A program made the position numbers and the translations under genes. A stretch of 42,135 bases of DNA. Origin: Methanobacterium sp. UBA353. Its GTDB lineage: Archaea; Methanobacteriota; Methanobacteria; Methanobacteriales; Methanobacteriaceae. Below, piece after piece: positions 7,392-16,937 of this stretch (positions within the stretch are counted from its first letter, which is position 1; each line of letters starts with the position of its first letter). The notes below the pieces were generated by a model that did not search any database, was not told the DNA's origin, and saw only the letters and a list, made by a program, of their open reading frames with translations. The stretch spans positions 1-42,135 of the forward strand of contig DALO01000003.1 of NCBI GenBank assembly GCA_002496805.1, in the 5' to 3' direction.

Positions 7392-10388
7392 GTGAAAAAT
7401 CCAAATGATGAAAATGATGATAAAAAACTAATTTTATCAAATAATAAAAATATCCGTCCAGAGCGAGTTTCAGATATTGAGAACTCTATTTTTTTGGATT
7501 TAAAGCTTAAAAACTTGCTACTTGACTTTGCATCAGATTCTATTTGGGTTATCGATTTTAAGGGTAATTTTCGTTACGTTAATGAAGCTGCTTATAAAAC
7601 GCGTGGTTTTACAAAAAAAGAGTTAATGAACCTGAACATCCATGACTTGGATGCACCAGAAGATTCTGAATTGATTGATCAACATTTGAAAGAATTAATG
7701 GAAACTGGTGAGGCCAAATATGAAACTGTCCATTATCATAAGGATGGATCACAAATATCTGTGGAAATCCATGCACAAAAAATTGATTTAAATGGTCAAA
7801 AACTGGTTTTAAGCGTGATTAAGGATTTAACTATTCTTAAGAATTACCAGAAAAATTTAAAAAAAGAAATAAAAAATCAAACTGAGGAATTCAGGAAACT
7901 AAACCGAAAACAAACAAGAAACAACAAAATTATCCTGAAACTAAGTAATTTAAAATTAAAACTACAACAATCAATGACTTTGGATGAAAAACTGAAACTA
8001 ATCACAGACAGTGTTGTAGAACTATTTGATGCAGATTTTGCAAGAATATGGCTCCTCAAAAATGCAGACATATGTGATAATGGATGTATACATGCTAAAA
8101 TTACTGAAGGGCCTCACAAATGTAAGAACCGGTCGTCATGTTTGCATCTGGTTGCCAGTTCCGGACGATACACTAACTTAAATGGTTATCATCGACGAAT
8201 CCCAATGGGAAGTTACAAAATTGGGAAAATAGCCGCAGGTGATGATTTTAAAATAGTTACCAATGACGTAGTTCATGATCCTCTAATTCATGATCCCGAA
8301 TGGGCACGAAATCTTGGTTTGGTTTCTTTTGGTGGTTTCAAACTTGATTCTGAGGATGATAAACCCATCGGTGTTTTAGCACTATTTCGAAAAGAAGTTT
8401 TAGACTCCGATTCAGAATCAATGCTGGAAGATTTAGCTAATACAACTTCCCATGTGATTATAACCGATAATATAGAGAAAACTTTATTAACTAGTGAGAA
8501 TAAGTACCGAACTCTAACCGAGTTATCCACTGATTCCATTTATTTATTTGATAAAAATCTGCATTATGCCTATTTGAATAGTGAAGCTCTTAAAATGATA
8601 GGTAAAAAGTCTGAAGAGATCATTGGAAAAGGATTGGAAGAGGTATTTCCTTTAGAATTGGTTAAATACATGAAAACGAATGTTAAAAATGTTTTTAAGT
8701 TGGGTAAACTCTTTTCTGAAGAAAATAAATATGCATTTTCCAGTGGGGAGCGATGGTTAAACACATCACTGATCCCAATAAAAGAGGATGGCAATATAAA
8801 TTTCGTTTTAGGCATCTCAAGAGATATTACTGATTATAAACTATTTCAGATGGAGTTAAAAGAAAAAGACGAGGAGATTCTACTTTTAACAGAAAAAATG
8901 ACTGATGTCATTTTTCAAATCGATTCTGAGTGCATCATAACTTCTGCCACTCCTTCAATAAAACAATTGAGCGGATACTGGCCTCATGAAATTATTCAAA
9001 AGAAAATTGACGATATTATTCATCCTGCGGATCTGGATCAAGTATTAGATGCACTTCGTAAGCTTCCAACCACCAAAAAGCCAGTTAATATGGAGCACCG
9101 GATCAAAAGATCTGATGGGAATAATCTGTGGGTTGAATCAAATTGTAACGCCATTCACGATATGGAAAATAAATTTAAATCCATTGTTTTAGTAACTAGG
9201 GATATTAGTAAACGTAAAAAAATAGAAGAGCGTATCAAAATAAAAAATCAAACACTGAAAGGAATTAACAAAATATTTAAAGAATCATTAATGTCTGAAG
9301 ATGAGAGTGAAGTATCTAATATTTCCCTTAATGTCTGTAAAGAAATAACCAACAGTAAATATGGATGGATAATTGAGTTTAATCCTAAAGGAAGTCTGAA
9401 CACTTTGTTCATCACTGATCCTGATTGGGAAGAATATCCCATTGGTGAAAAGAAAACTGATGTTCTTCTTAATGATTTGAAAGAACAGGGACTTTATGGT
9501 AAAGTGACCAGGGATGGTAAATCATTTTTCACCAATGACCCTTACAAACATGAATCCAGTATTCGAACACCACCGGATCATCCTCGCATAAGCTCATTTT
9601 TAGGTGTGCCTTTAGAACAGGGTGGTGAAGTTTTTGGGGCAATATGTCTGGCTAATAAAGAAGATGGATATGATTTAAAAGACCAGGAAATTATGGGAAA
9701 ATTATCTGTAGCAATTTCTGAGTCTTTGATGCGAAAACGGGCCGAAAACTTATTGATAACTGCCCTTAAAGATAAAGATTTACTGATTAAAGAGATTCAT
9801 CACCGGGTAAAAAATAATTTAATGGTCATATCCAGCCTTTTAAACCTCCAATCACGATATATTAAGGATAAAGAAGCACTTAGCCTTTTCAGGGAAAGTC
9901 AAAGCCGAGCTAAATCAATGGCCCTAATTCATGAACGTCTTTACAAATCAGATGATTTTAAAAGCATTAATTTTGGTGAATACATCACAAATCTGGCGGA
10001 TATCCTCTACAATACATATGTGTCTGATAAAAATCGTATAAAACTCGATCTTCAAATGGAAAATATTGAAGATCTCAAGGTGGATATTAACAATGCAATC
10101 CCACTGGGGTTAATTGTCAATGAATTGCTTTCAAACGCCATGAAACATGCCTTTCCTAACTACATGCAGGGCAGAATAATGGTAGACTTTTATAAAGATG
10201 ATGATCAATTTGAATTAGTTGTCAGTGATGATGGAATAGGGTTTCCTCAGGAATTAAATTATAAAAACACAGAATCATTAGGTTTACAAGTAGTAAACAC
10301 ATTGACCAACCAGATTGGTGGAAAAATCACCATGGATGTAGATAAGGGCACCACTTTCACCATTAAATTCAAAGAAGATTTTGATTAA
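7392..10388 (+). CDS. Multi-PAS/GAF sensor histidine kinase (HisKA_2 type)
   Basis: A soluble sensor kinase of 998 residues from the GTG at 7392, chosen because GAGGGG lies six bases upstream; a TTG at 7371 is the longer alternative. Approximate order: PAS (35-150), coiled linker, GAF with a cysteine-rich insert (190-365), PAS (370-485), PAS (490-610), GAF (630-785), dimerisation/phosphoacceptor region of HisKA_2 type with IHHRVKNNL (His 803 or 804), then HATPase_c with the N-box NELLSNAMKHA and the G-box DDGIGFP. No membrane helix is seen, so it likely senses a cytoplasmic signal. The GAF insert has CDNGC and a later HKC...SC set that could hold a metal or Fe-S cluster. No response regulator lies next to it. 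Confidence 0.9.
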   Translation: MKNPNDENDDKKLILSNNKNIRPERVSDIENSIFLDLKLKNLLLDFASDSIWVIDFKGNFRYVNEAAYKTRGFTKKELMNLNIHDLDAPEDSELIDQHLKELMETGEAKYETVHYHKDGSQISVEIHAQKIDLNGQKLVLSVIKDLTILKNYQKNLKKEIKNQTEEFRKLNRKQTRNNKIILKLSNLKLKLQQSMTLDEKLKLITDSVVELFDADFARIWLLKNADICDNGCIHAKITEGPHKCKNRSSCLHLVASSGRYTNLNGYHRRIPMGSYKIGKIAAGDDFKIVTNDVVHDPLIHDPEWARNLGLVSFGGFKLDSEDDKPIGVLALFRKEVLDSDSESMLEDLANTTSHVIITDNIEKTLLTSENKYRTLTELSTDSIYLFDKNLHYAYLNSEALKMIGKKSEEIIGKGLEEVFPLELVKYMKTNVKNVFKLGKLFSEENKYAFSSGERWLNTSLIPIKEDGNINFVLGISRDITDYKLFQMELKEKDEEILLLTEKMTDVIFQIDSECIITSATPSIKQLSGYWPHEIIQKKIDDIIHPADLDQVLDALRKLPTTKKPVNMEHRIKRSDGNNLWVESNCNAIHDMENKFKSIVLVTRDISKRKKIEERIKIKNQTLKGINKIFKESLMSEDESEVSNISLNVCKEITNSKYGWIIEFNPKGSLNTLFITDPDWEEYPIGEKKTDVLLNDLKEQGLYGKVTRDGKSFFTNDPYKHESSIRTPPDHPRISSFLGVPLEQGGEVFGAICLANKEDGYDLKDQEIMGKLSVAISESLMRKRAENLLITALKDKDLLIKEIHHRVKNNLMVISSLLNLQSRYIKDKEALSLFRESQSRAKSMALIHERLYKSDDFKSINFGEYITNLADILYNTYVSDKNRIKLDLQMENIEDLKVDINNAIPLGLIVNELLSNAMKHAFPNYMQGRIMVDFYKDDDQFELVVSDDGIGFPQELNYKNTESLGLQVVNTLTNQIGGKITMDVDKGTTFTIKFKEDFD

Positions 10389-10488
10389 AATTTTAAGCAT
10401 TTTATTTTTATTTATTTTAGAAATTTTTTAAAAGGGCAATTATTAATTAGCAAATTTTATTAAAATGCTCTGAATATAGATAGATTGC

Positions 10489-11934
10489 ATGGTTTCCATT
10501 TCTTTTTTAAACCCATTATCCCCAGAGGGAAAAGATATTGTAAGGGAACTGGGCAGTTTTGAAGGCATATCCCAGGATATTCCTCAGCTAAGAAGCACTG
10601 TCACTCACAACCCTTCACAAGAAATAGCAGATGATAGTGAAATACCTTCTAATTTTCTGGAACTTGCTTTAAAACGGATTGAATGGTATGTTAAGAAAAA
10701 AAACCATCGAGAATTTAATGGAAGAAGATATGCCTATCTATCCGATGATCAGATAACTAAATACGATGTTATTTCATTTTATCTATTATGTCAAGCGATA
10801 GGGGTTAAATTTGGGCCTAACTCTCGTGAAACCAGAGTTATGGTAGAGTCTCAGGGAGATTTGATCAGAGAAAGATTGGGTAAACTACATGTAGATGAAG
10901 CCAGGCAACTGGTAGAACAGTCCCTACATCTGTACTTGGATGATGATCAGGTACACTGGACATTCTTTGAAGAACTTCTAAGCTCACGTAAAATACGACT
11001 CACCGAACTTATACTTGATCAAGGGGAGCTTATACTCGATCATCAAGATTTCATGGAGAGATTCGGACCCAAAATCAAACATCGAAATCCCCTGAGCATG
11101 TACCAGCTTTTAATTGGTGACGAACTGAAAGAACTCATCATGATCAAGTTGATCATGCAAGAAACCGAGGATTACATTAAACAAGTTCATGAAAAGGCCA
11201 AAAAAATGGTTGAACCAAATCCAATACTGTTGGAGCTGGCTGAACAAGTTGCAGAGGTTCTTTCTAGACCAATGCAAAGTTACGGTTACGGATCCATGGG
11301 GGGTGGGGGTGGACCTTTGAAGGCAGGACCACTCAATCATCAGGCATTCCCACCTTGCGTGAAAAAAGCGTTGGAAGGGATTAAATCAGGAGGTAGGAAT
11401 GATGGAATTGTCCTGTTTATAACTCCATTTATTTCTTATGCTCGCCTCTATCCAGATGTGTTCCGGATGAACATCACAAAACGTGTTTCTGATCAGGACC
11501 CTAATCTGGAAAAAACTGAAAATGAAGTTTTACCATTGATTTATGAAGCTGCTCAACGATGTGTACCACCATTATTTGATGATCAGCCTCAAGAAAAGGT
11601 TAATATCAATGCTAAATTAGGTTTTGGAATGCATAGTACACTGAAGATGGAACATGAGGGTGAAACCACTTGGTACACGCCTATGAGCTGTGAAAAGATT
11701 AAATTGCATCTTCCCCCTCTATGTAAACCAGACGATCTTTGTAAAAAGATCGGCAACCCCCTAAGCTATTATAACCGCAGGATATGGGAAGTTAACAACT
11801 TAAAAACAGAAGGTTCTAAAACACAAGAAGAGGGAGATGCTGAAAAACACAGTAAAACTGAAGTTTCTGGGGTTCAAAAGGAAACTGATCTAACCAAGTC
11901 CAACACATCTGATCCGAATAGTGGGGGGTTGTAA
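10489..11934 (+). CDS. priL: DNA primase large subunit PriL
   Basis: Regulatory subunit of the archaeal/eukaryotic-type primase that makes RNA/DNA primers for replication. The 481-residue protein has the helical N-terminal domain and the C-terminal 4Fe-4S domain. The likely ligands are C290 (FPPCVKKAL), C358, C401 and C412 (PPLCKPDDLC, with C418 nearby). SGGRND and the PFISYARL segment are typical of the family. A glycine-rich stretch (about 266-276) separates the domains. The last 45 residues or so form a polar, probably disordered tail that goes beyond the usual family end. priS follows after two bases, so the two subunits are co-transcribed. Confidence 0.95.
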   Translation: MVSISFLNPLSPEGKDIVRELGSFEGISQDIPQLRSTVTHNPSQEIADDSEIPSNFLELALKRIEWYVKKKNHREFNGRRYAYLSDDQITKYDVISFYLLCQAIGVKFGPNSRETRVMVESQGDLIRERLGKLHVDEARQLVEQSLHLYLDDDQVHWTFFEELLSSRKIRLTELILDQGELILDHQDFMERFGPKIKHRNPLSMYQLLIGDELKELIMIKLIMQETEDYIKQVHEKAKKMVEPNPILLELAEQVAEVLSRPMQSYGYGSMGGGGGPLKAGPLNHQAFPPCVKKALEGIKSGGRNDGIVLFITPFISYARLYPDVFRMNITKRVSDQDPNLEKTENEVLPLIYEAAQRCVPPLFDDQPQEKVNINAKLGFGMHSTLKMEHEGETTWYTPMSCEKIKLHLPPLCKPDDLCKKIGNPLSYYNRRIWEVNNLKTEGSKTQEEGDAEKHSKTEVSGVQKETDLTKSNTSDPNSGGL

Positions 11935-11936
11935 TC

Positions 11937-12902
11937 ATGTATTTAAAGCCTACCAGTCCTAATGAACGTCGCCAGTACTATCGGGAAGAGTGGGATGTTA
12001 AAAACATACCTGATTATATCCGCGAATCCCTTATTCAACGTGAATTTGGATTTGATCATATGGGGAGGGGGCCTAACGATCGTTACCGTGTCTTCAAAAA
12101 CATGGATTATTTAAGAAAATTTATGAGGTACCGTGCACCATTTGCAGCATATTCCTCAGTGGCATTCTATCATAAACCCAGGAGAAGGGATGGGTGGATA
12201 AAAGCAGAGTTGGTCTTTGATGTGGACGCCAAAGATATCCCTATAAGGTCCTGTGGCTGTAGTAATGTCTGTGAGGTATGTTTAAATCAAGCTAAAGACA
12301 TCGTTCATGGCCTGGTGGATACTATAAAAGGTGACTTGGGACTATCGAATATTCACGTTGTGTATTCTGGCCGAGGATATCACATAAGGGTACTGGATGA
12401 TTTGGTGATGGGTGCAGACAGTGATGTACGTAGTCAGATCGTTAAATATTTAGTTGGCTCTGATGTTCCACGTAGTGAATACTCCAACCAGGGAATGAAA
12501 TACAACCTGGAACACTTTACCATCCCCTTTGCTTATCCGCAAGTATTCACCAATCGGATGAAACAAGCAATTTTAGCAGTGAATCTAGAAACGGAAATTG
12601 ATGGAGTAAACAAAAATATTCTCAAAGCAGTCATAAAACACCGGGACCTGTTAAAGGATCATCAATGGGGGATTTTCAGGAAAAATATTGGTCCTATTAG
12701 ATACCATAAACTGGTCAAAGGTATTGCTTCACTTAATCTCACCCTGGTAGATGCTAAGGTATCTATAGATCTCAAAAGGATATTAAGACTACCAACCTCT
12801 CTCCACTCGGGTGTCAGCATGATATCTACAGAAATTAAGAATCTGGAGACATTTGACCCATTTCAGGATGCAGTTCCCAAATTCGTTTATGAAAGGGATT
12901 AG
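11937..12902 (+). CDS. priS: DNA primase small (catalytic) subunit PriS
   Basis: Catalytic subunit of the heterodimeric primase, 321 residues. The metal-binding carboxylates are D95 and D97 in ELVFDVDAKD. The zinc knuckle is C106, C108, C112 and C115. The SGRGYHIRV segment matches the nucleotide-binding motif of archaeal PriS. The ATG lies two bases after the priL stop and is served by a G-rich site (GGGGGG) at the end of priL, so translation is probably coupled. The C-terminal LRLPTSLHSG motif is also typical. Confidence 0.97.
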   Translation: MYLKPTSPNERRQYYREEWDVKNIPDYIRESLIQREFGFDHMGRGPNDRYRVFKNMDYLRKFMRYRAPFAAYSSVAFYHKPRRRDGWIKAELVFDVDAKDIPIRSCGCSNVCEVCLNQAKDIVHGLVDTIKGDLGLSNIHVVYSGRGYHIRVLDDLVMGADSDVRSQIVKYLVGSDVPRSEYSNQGMKYNLEHFTIPFAYPQVFTNRMKQAILAVNLETEIDGVNKNILKAVIKHRDLLKDHQWGIFRKNIGPIRYHKLVKGIASLNLTLVDAKVSIDLKRILRLPTSLHSGVSMISTEIKNLETFDPFQDAVPKFVYERD

Positions 12903-13021
12903 TTTAATTTATAAAAGATTTTTTAAGGGAATAATAAAATATTTCAGCAAAAATAAAAAGAAATAAAGTTGTATTTTTTTATACTATCCTGAAAATCAGT
13001 TGTGATATAAAAAAAGACATT

Positions 13022-14425
13022 TTATCTTGATAACAACTCATATTTGTGAAGATAACAGTACAGGAATTTCAGCAATTCGTCTTCTGATTCGCCCTTAATC
13101 AAAAGGTCTCTAACATCCATTAACTGATAATCATCCAGGATTTTCTTTTTCAGATGTTTTCCAACTCTTAAATTTCTGATCCCACTTTTGGTGAGAGTTC
13201 CTTTAATAAGTGACTCTGCATCTTGGTATTCACGCATTATTAGTGTCACCCACTGGTCAGCTTCAACCCATGATTCCGGATGTTTCTGGATAAATCTTTT
13301 CCCATTATCTTCATCCCATACTCTGGGACCAAAATGTTTTCTAAAACCGGGAAGATGCCAAGTGTTCATCTCCAGAAGAATAATAACCACATTTTCTCCA
13401 TCAGCACTACCGGCACTGGCCCAACAATCACTTTCCAACACATTAAAATCTCCAGTTTCCAAAATTTTAACCAGAGACTTTTCTGTTTTCTTTATCTGAG
13501 GATAGAGAGCATCAAAAGGAATATCCGGAGCTGCAAAGGTAATCACAATCAAATGAGTATCTCTTTTATCAAATTCAACCCTCAAGGCATCCCTATCCAA
13601 CTTAATATCTTTAGGATAAAAATATGCTTTTTTGGGATTTTCAAGGAAATTAGCAGCTGCAACACGGAATTCAGCCATTTTTTGCAGGGTTAATGCTGCT
13701 GCAACATTTCGGTTCTGATCCGTGGGATCCACCACCACCAGGGGGTCATCAAAAAGATTAGAAGAACCATATTTCATCAAGTCGATTTGGTAGCCTGGTT
13801 TCCAATCCTTCCAAACTTTACGAAGTACTTCTAGGAATGAACCGTAATTGATTACAAGTAACTCGCATAAATAGCCAGAAAATCCACCAACCTTGAATTC
13901 AGAACCATAAGTGCCAACCATTTTCATGAACCTTTTCAGGAGGCGTACTTCTTTTTCCTGCTCCACTTTCAAGTTTTCTCTTACATATTTGGTGTGTAGG
14001 ATAGTACGATCTACTGCGGATTTCAATTCTGTTGAGTTGGTGATATCATAACAAGGCACCAGATCAACTGGGTAGCTATCTATAATGCCAGATAAGTAGG
14101 GATGTGATGCGTAACGCTCTTCATAAGTTCCACCTATCTGTTCTATGCAGTCGTATGCTAATTCCATGCCTTGAACTTTGAGATCCTCAAGAGAAGTGTT
14201 GAGTGGGAATTTGATGAAAATATCGATATCTACATCATCCTTATCATCAGAAAAAAGCCAAGTTTTTTTGGCAACAGAGCCAAGAAGAACTGCTTCAGCC
14301 TTAAAACCCTTTTCATTGGCAGCAGAATTGATAATATCAATTATTTTGTTTGATAATTTTTCCACCTTCTTTTCATTTTCTTCTGAAGGCTCTATATCAT
14401 TTAGAATTGTGTTAAAATCAATCAA
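13022..14425 (-). CDS. cca: CCA-adding enzyme (class I, archaeal tRNA nucleotidyltransferase)
   Basis: Adds or repairs the 3' CCA end of tRNAs without a nucleic acid template. The 467-residue protein shows the class I signature: G49-S50 and K53-x-T, then the catalytic D66-x-D68 (DVDIDIF), followed by the PVDLVPCYD strand carrying the third carboxylate. Length and domain order (nucleotidyltransferase, central, PAP-like and tail domains) fit archaeal CCA enzymes. The TTG start is preceded by AGAGGT about eight bases upstream. It is convergent with priS and followed upstream by thpR in the same orientation, a natural pairing of RNA-processing genes. Confidence 0.95.
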   Translation of the reverse strand: MIDFNTILNDIEPSEENEKKVEKLSNKIIDIINSAANEKGFKAEAVLLGSVAKKTWLFSDDKDDVDIDIFIKFPLNTSLEDLKVQGMELAYDCIEQIGGTYEERYASHPYLSGIIDSYPVDLVPCYDITNSTELKSAVDRTILHTKYVRENLKVEQEKEVRLLKRFMKMVGTYGSEFKVGGFSGYLCELLVINYGSFLEVLRKVWKDWKPGYQIDLMKYGSSNLFDDPLVVVDPTDQNRNVAAALTLQKMAEFRVAAANFLENPKKAYFYPKDIKLDRDALRVEFDKRDTHLIVITFAAPDIPFDALYPQIKKTEKSLVKILETGDFNVLESDCWASAGSADGENVVIILLEMNTWHLPGFRKHFGPRVWDEDNGKRFIQKHPESWVEADQWVTLIMREYQDAESLIKGTLTKSGIRNLRVGKHLKKKILDDYQLMDVRDLLIKGESEDELLKFLYCYLHKYELLSR

Positions 14426-14552
14426 TTATAATACCTCTATCGTATTATTTATCTAAAATCATATCTATTCCATTTTTCTACGTATTATCAATTAAAATTA
14501 TATTTTTCTAGAATCAACTTTTGAAATTATTTCCTAATGAAGGAGTAAAGTG

Positions 14553-15101
14553 TTAAATAAAAAATTCATGGATATCCGTGTAAATAGGGCCTACTGGGGT
14601 TAATTCGCTCTTTTTTAACACTATTTTTTCCACATCCATCTGCCCTACTTCGATATCATGTAACTTTTGTATTTTACGAGCGAGGAGTTCCTTGTTATTT
14701 GATCCTTTCACCCGGGCAATGGTAAGATGGGGAGTATAACTTCGCTCTTTTTTAAAACCCATTTTGTTAAATTCCTGGTCCAAATCTTTCTGAAGTTTTG
14801 AAAAATTCACAGGATCTTCAATTCCCAGCCATACCACTCGCATATATCCGGGATGAGGGAACACTCCAGTTCCTTTAATATGCAGTGGAAAAGAGTGGTA
14901 ATTTTCCAGTTTATCCTCAGTAAGATTAGTAATGTGTTGAATTTGGTCTGGGTTAATCTCTCCGAAGAATTTGAAGGTGAAATGGAGGTTTTCAGAATCC
15001 ACTAACTTTAAAGGTGCATCAGTTTTTATCAAATCTTTTTGTATCTTTTGTATTTTGTATGACAACCGACGATCTACATCAACTGCTAAGAATACTCTCA
15101 C
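14553..15101 (-). CDS. thpR: RNA 2',3'-cyclic phosphodiesterase ThpR (LigT-like)
   Basis: A 182-residue member of the 2H phosphoesterase family, which opens 2',3'-cyclic phosphates on RNA ends; archaeal members are also called LigT-like. The two catalytic motifs are H40-F-T-F and H125-L-T-I, at the spacing expected for the family. The start is GTG with GGTGAT a few bases upstream. It lies upstream of the cca gene in the same direction with a 127-base gap. A role in tRNA end or splicing metabolism is plausible but inferred. Confidence 0.92.
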   Translation of the reverse strand: MRVFLAVDVDRRLSYKIQKIQKDLIKTDAPLKLVDSENLHFTFKFFGEINPDQIQHITNLTEDKLENYHSFPLHIKGTGVFPHPGYMRVVWLGIEDPVNFSKLQKDLDQEFNKMGFKKERSYTPHLTIARVKGSNNKELLARKIQKLHDIEVGQMDVEKIVLKKSELTPVGPIYTDIHEFFI

Positions 15102-15619
15102 TATATCACCATAATCACATTATAGATCAGCCTTTCAATTTAATGACATCATTTTATTTTTATAGAATCAAGTATTATTATTTTTTATCCAATAATATTT
15201 TTTTTTATTCTATCTCCACTCATCTTCTGGAGTTTCTATTGTATTAAGTAAGCCAAATCAGGATATAAATTCTCAATTTCCTTAAACATATTTAACTGAT
15301 ATCATTTTTTTAATTCATATTCTGATTTCTATAACATTCATTATCTGCCAGTATTGAAAAACCAGCCAATGGAAGTTTTTTTGGGATTTCCACTGCATTT
15401 GACCTAAAAAATCATTTGAAACAACACTTAAATTGAGTATAATGTCCAAACATCTAAAAATATTGAAGATTATCATTAATCAATTTTGTAGAACGGGTCG
15501 GATTATTGAATAAATTTATTTCATGAAAAAATTAATTTAATTTCCAACCAATATAATGGAGTTATAAGGTAATTTAAGTATAAGAGGTTTGAATGAATAT
15601 AAAAAAAGATTCCCCTTTA
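15102..15619. other. 518-base gap without a supported gene
   Basis: This AT-rich stretch lies between the thpR start and the end of the dehydroquinate synthase gene. I see only very short frames, for example a minus-strand frame of 17 codons at 15236-15289 and one of 28 codons around 15305-15390. They have no convincing ribosome binding sites and no recognisable products. The base composition around 15340-15420 is slightly more gene-like, so a decayed gene is possible. The part next to 15101 should hold the thpR promoter. No RNA gene was recognised. Confidence 0.5.
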
Positions 15620-16744
15620 TCATTTTTCAATAATACTCTCTTCGATGGCCATTCCAAAGTGCCGGGCATTGGGGTCCAAGTAGACCATTACTTTGTCCCC
15701 TAATTTTAGTTCTGCCACGGATTTAGGTTCACCATCTTCGGTAACCAACCGAATAGTTTCAGCATTCTGGAGCAAGGTGCGCAGGATTACTCCTTCAGAT
15801 TCGGCTTCCACCAGCATCAGTGGTCTTTTCTCAATTTTGACTCGGCCCACTATGGCTATTTTGGTGTTGCCTTCCTGATCCACGGTGAGCACTTCATCTC
15901 CAGTTTCCAGTTCAGAAAGGTATTTAGTCTTGTTACCTGGAGTCATGACATAGGCGTGCACTGGGCCAGCATTAACCCGGAAAGGTCGTGATGCAACGTA
16001 TTCGCTTTCCATTGATTCACTGTGCACCAGGAACAGTCCCTGGGAGTAAGAACCGACTAGCATTCCTTCCCCTAAATGCATCATGGAGCAGGTGTCCACA
16101 CAAACTCGGTCACCTATACCAACTGGTTCAACCCGGGTGATGGTGGCTGTTTTCATCGGGTAACTTTCACTCTGTATTTTCTCAATTAACTCAGCTACCT
16201 TTTTTATCTGACTCATTTCTTGGGGACATAGCAAGACTCCATCAGTTCCATGTTCCAGAGTTTCCAAGGCCACTTTAGCTTCATCATAATCTGACACTGC
16301 TGCAATAATTTTTACTTTTTCTCCCTGTAGATCGGCGATTATATTTTCTAAGGGAATCACTTTCCAGTCTCGACCCATTAAAATGAGATAATCGGCATCT
16401 TTTCCTAATATTCTGGCCAGTTGTTCGTGTTTTTTACTAGTGATCTCTACGTATGCTGCTACCGTTTTATCCATTCTTTTAAGTCTTTTCACAGCAGCAA
16501 GATCTTTTGATTCAGATAAATCGTCAGGTATATTAAGGGTGCCATCTCCTTCACTGTTACGGCCCACCATTACAATGTCTGAACCGTCAGTATTTGAAAT
16601 TATTTTCACATTACCCAATCTTTGTATGTTATCCACATCAGTGAAGTCTACGATGTGGTCCACACCTGATTCTAATGCAGTGGTGATAAATTGCTTTTTT
16701 TCATCCCAAACATTACCTTCAGCCATTACCCATGCAAATTTCAT
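15620..16744 (-). CDS. 3-dehydroquinate synthase II
   Basis: Second enzyme of the archaeal DAHP-independent route to aromatic amino acids. It oxidatively deaminates and cyclises 2-amino-3,7-dideoxy-D-threo-hept-6-ulosonate to 3-dehydroquinate using NAD. The 374-residue protein matches the MJ1249-type family along its length. Features include the N-terminal FAWVMAEGNVWDEKK, a conserved GDRVCVDTCSMM segment, and the C-terminal beta-rich domain ending in PNARHFGMAIEE. The ATG is preceded by GAAGGTTAT. The ADH synthase gene that makes its substrate lies upstream on the same strand, 187 bases away. Confidence 0.95.
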   Translation of the reverse strand: MKFAWVMAEGNVWDEKKQFITTALESGVDHIVDFTDVDNIQRLGNVKIISNTDGSDIVMVGRNSEGDGTLNIPDDLSESKDLAAVKRLKRMDKTVAAYVEITSKKHEQLARILGKDADYLILMGRDWKVIPLENIIADLQGEKVKIIAAVSDYDEAKVALETLEHGTDGVLLCPQEMSQIKKVAELIEKIQSESYPMKTATITRVEPVGIGDRVCVDTCSMMHLGEGMLVGSYSQGLFLVHSESMESEYVASRPFRVNAGPVHAYVMTPGNKTKYLSELETGDEVLTVDQEGNTKIAIVGRVKIEKRPLMLVEAESEGVILRTLLQNAETIRLVTEDGEPKSVAELKLGDKVMVYLDPNARHFGMAIEESIIEK

Positions 16745-16811
16745 AATTATAACCTTCTAATCATATTTTCGATTATCATTTATTCCGTGAAACTTATTTT
16801 ATCCGATTTCC

Positions 16812-16831
16812 TTATCAAAATTCTTTGATAA
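16812..16831. repeat. Inverted repeat TTATCAAA-ATTC-TTTGATAA
   Basis: A perfect inverted repeat with eight-base arms and a four-base loop in the 193-base gap between ADH synthase and 3-dehydroquinate synthase II. It could be a weak hairpin ending the first transcript, or an operator for the second gene. It lies about 70-90 bases before the dehydroquinate synthase start, which is compatible with a promoter-proximal site. Confidence 0.4.
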
Positions 16832-16937
16832 AATTATGGGGGTGTTCTGATAAAATAACAGCCTTTTTTGTTTTATTCATTCAATCGGAATACTAGTCCA
16901 ATGGAATAAAATAATCGTGTAATTTCATGGTATTGAT

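Noticed and set aside
13280..13693. A 137-codon plus-strand frame within the CCA-adding enzyme gene
   Set aside because: Shadow of a clearly recognised gene; low-complexity Phe/Ile/Ser product and no start signals.
15236..15289. A 17-codon minus-strand frame in the 518-base spacer
   Set aside because: Too short, with no ribosome site and an upstream in-frame stop nearby.
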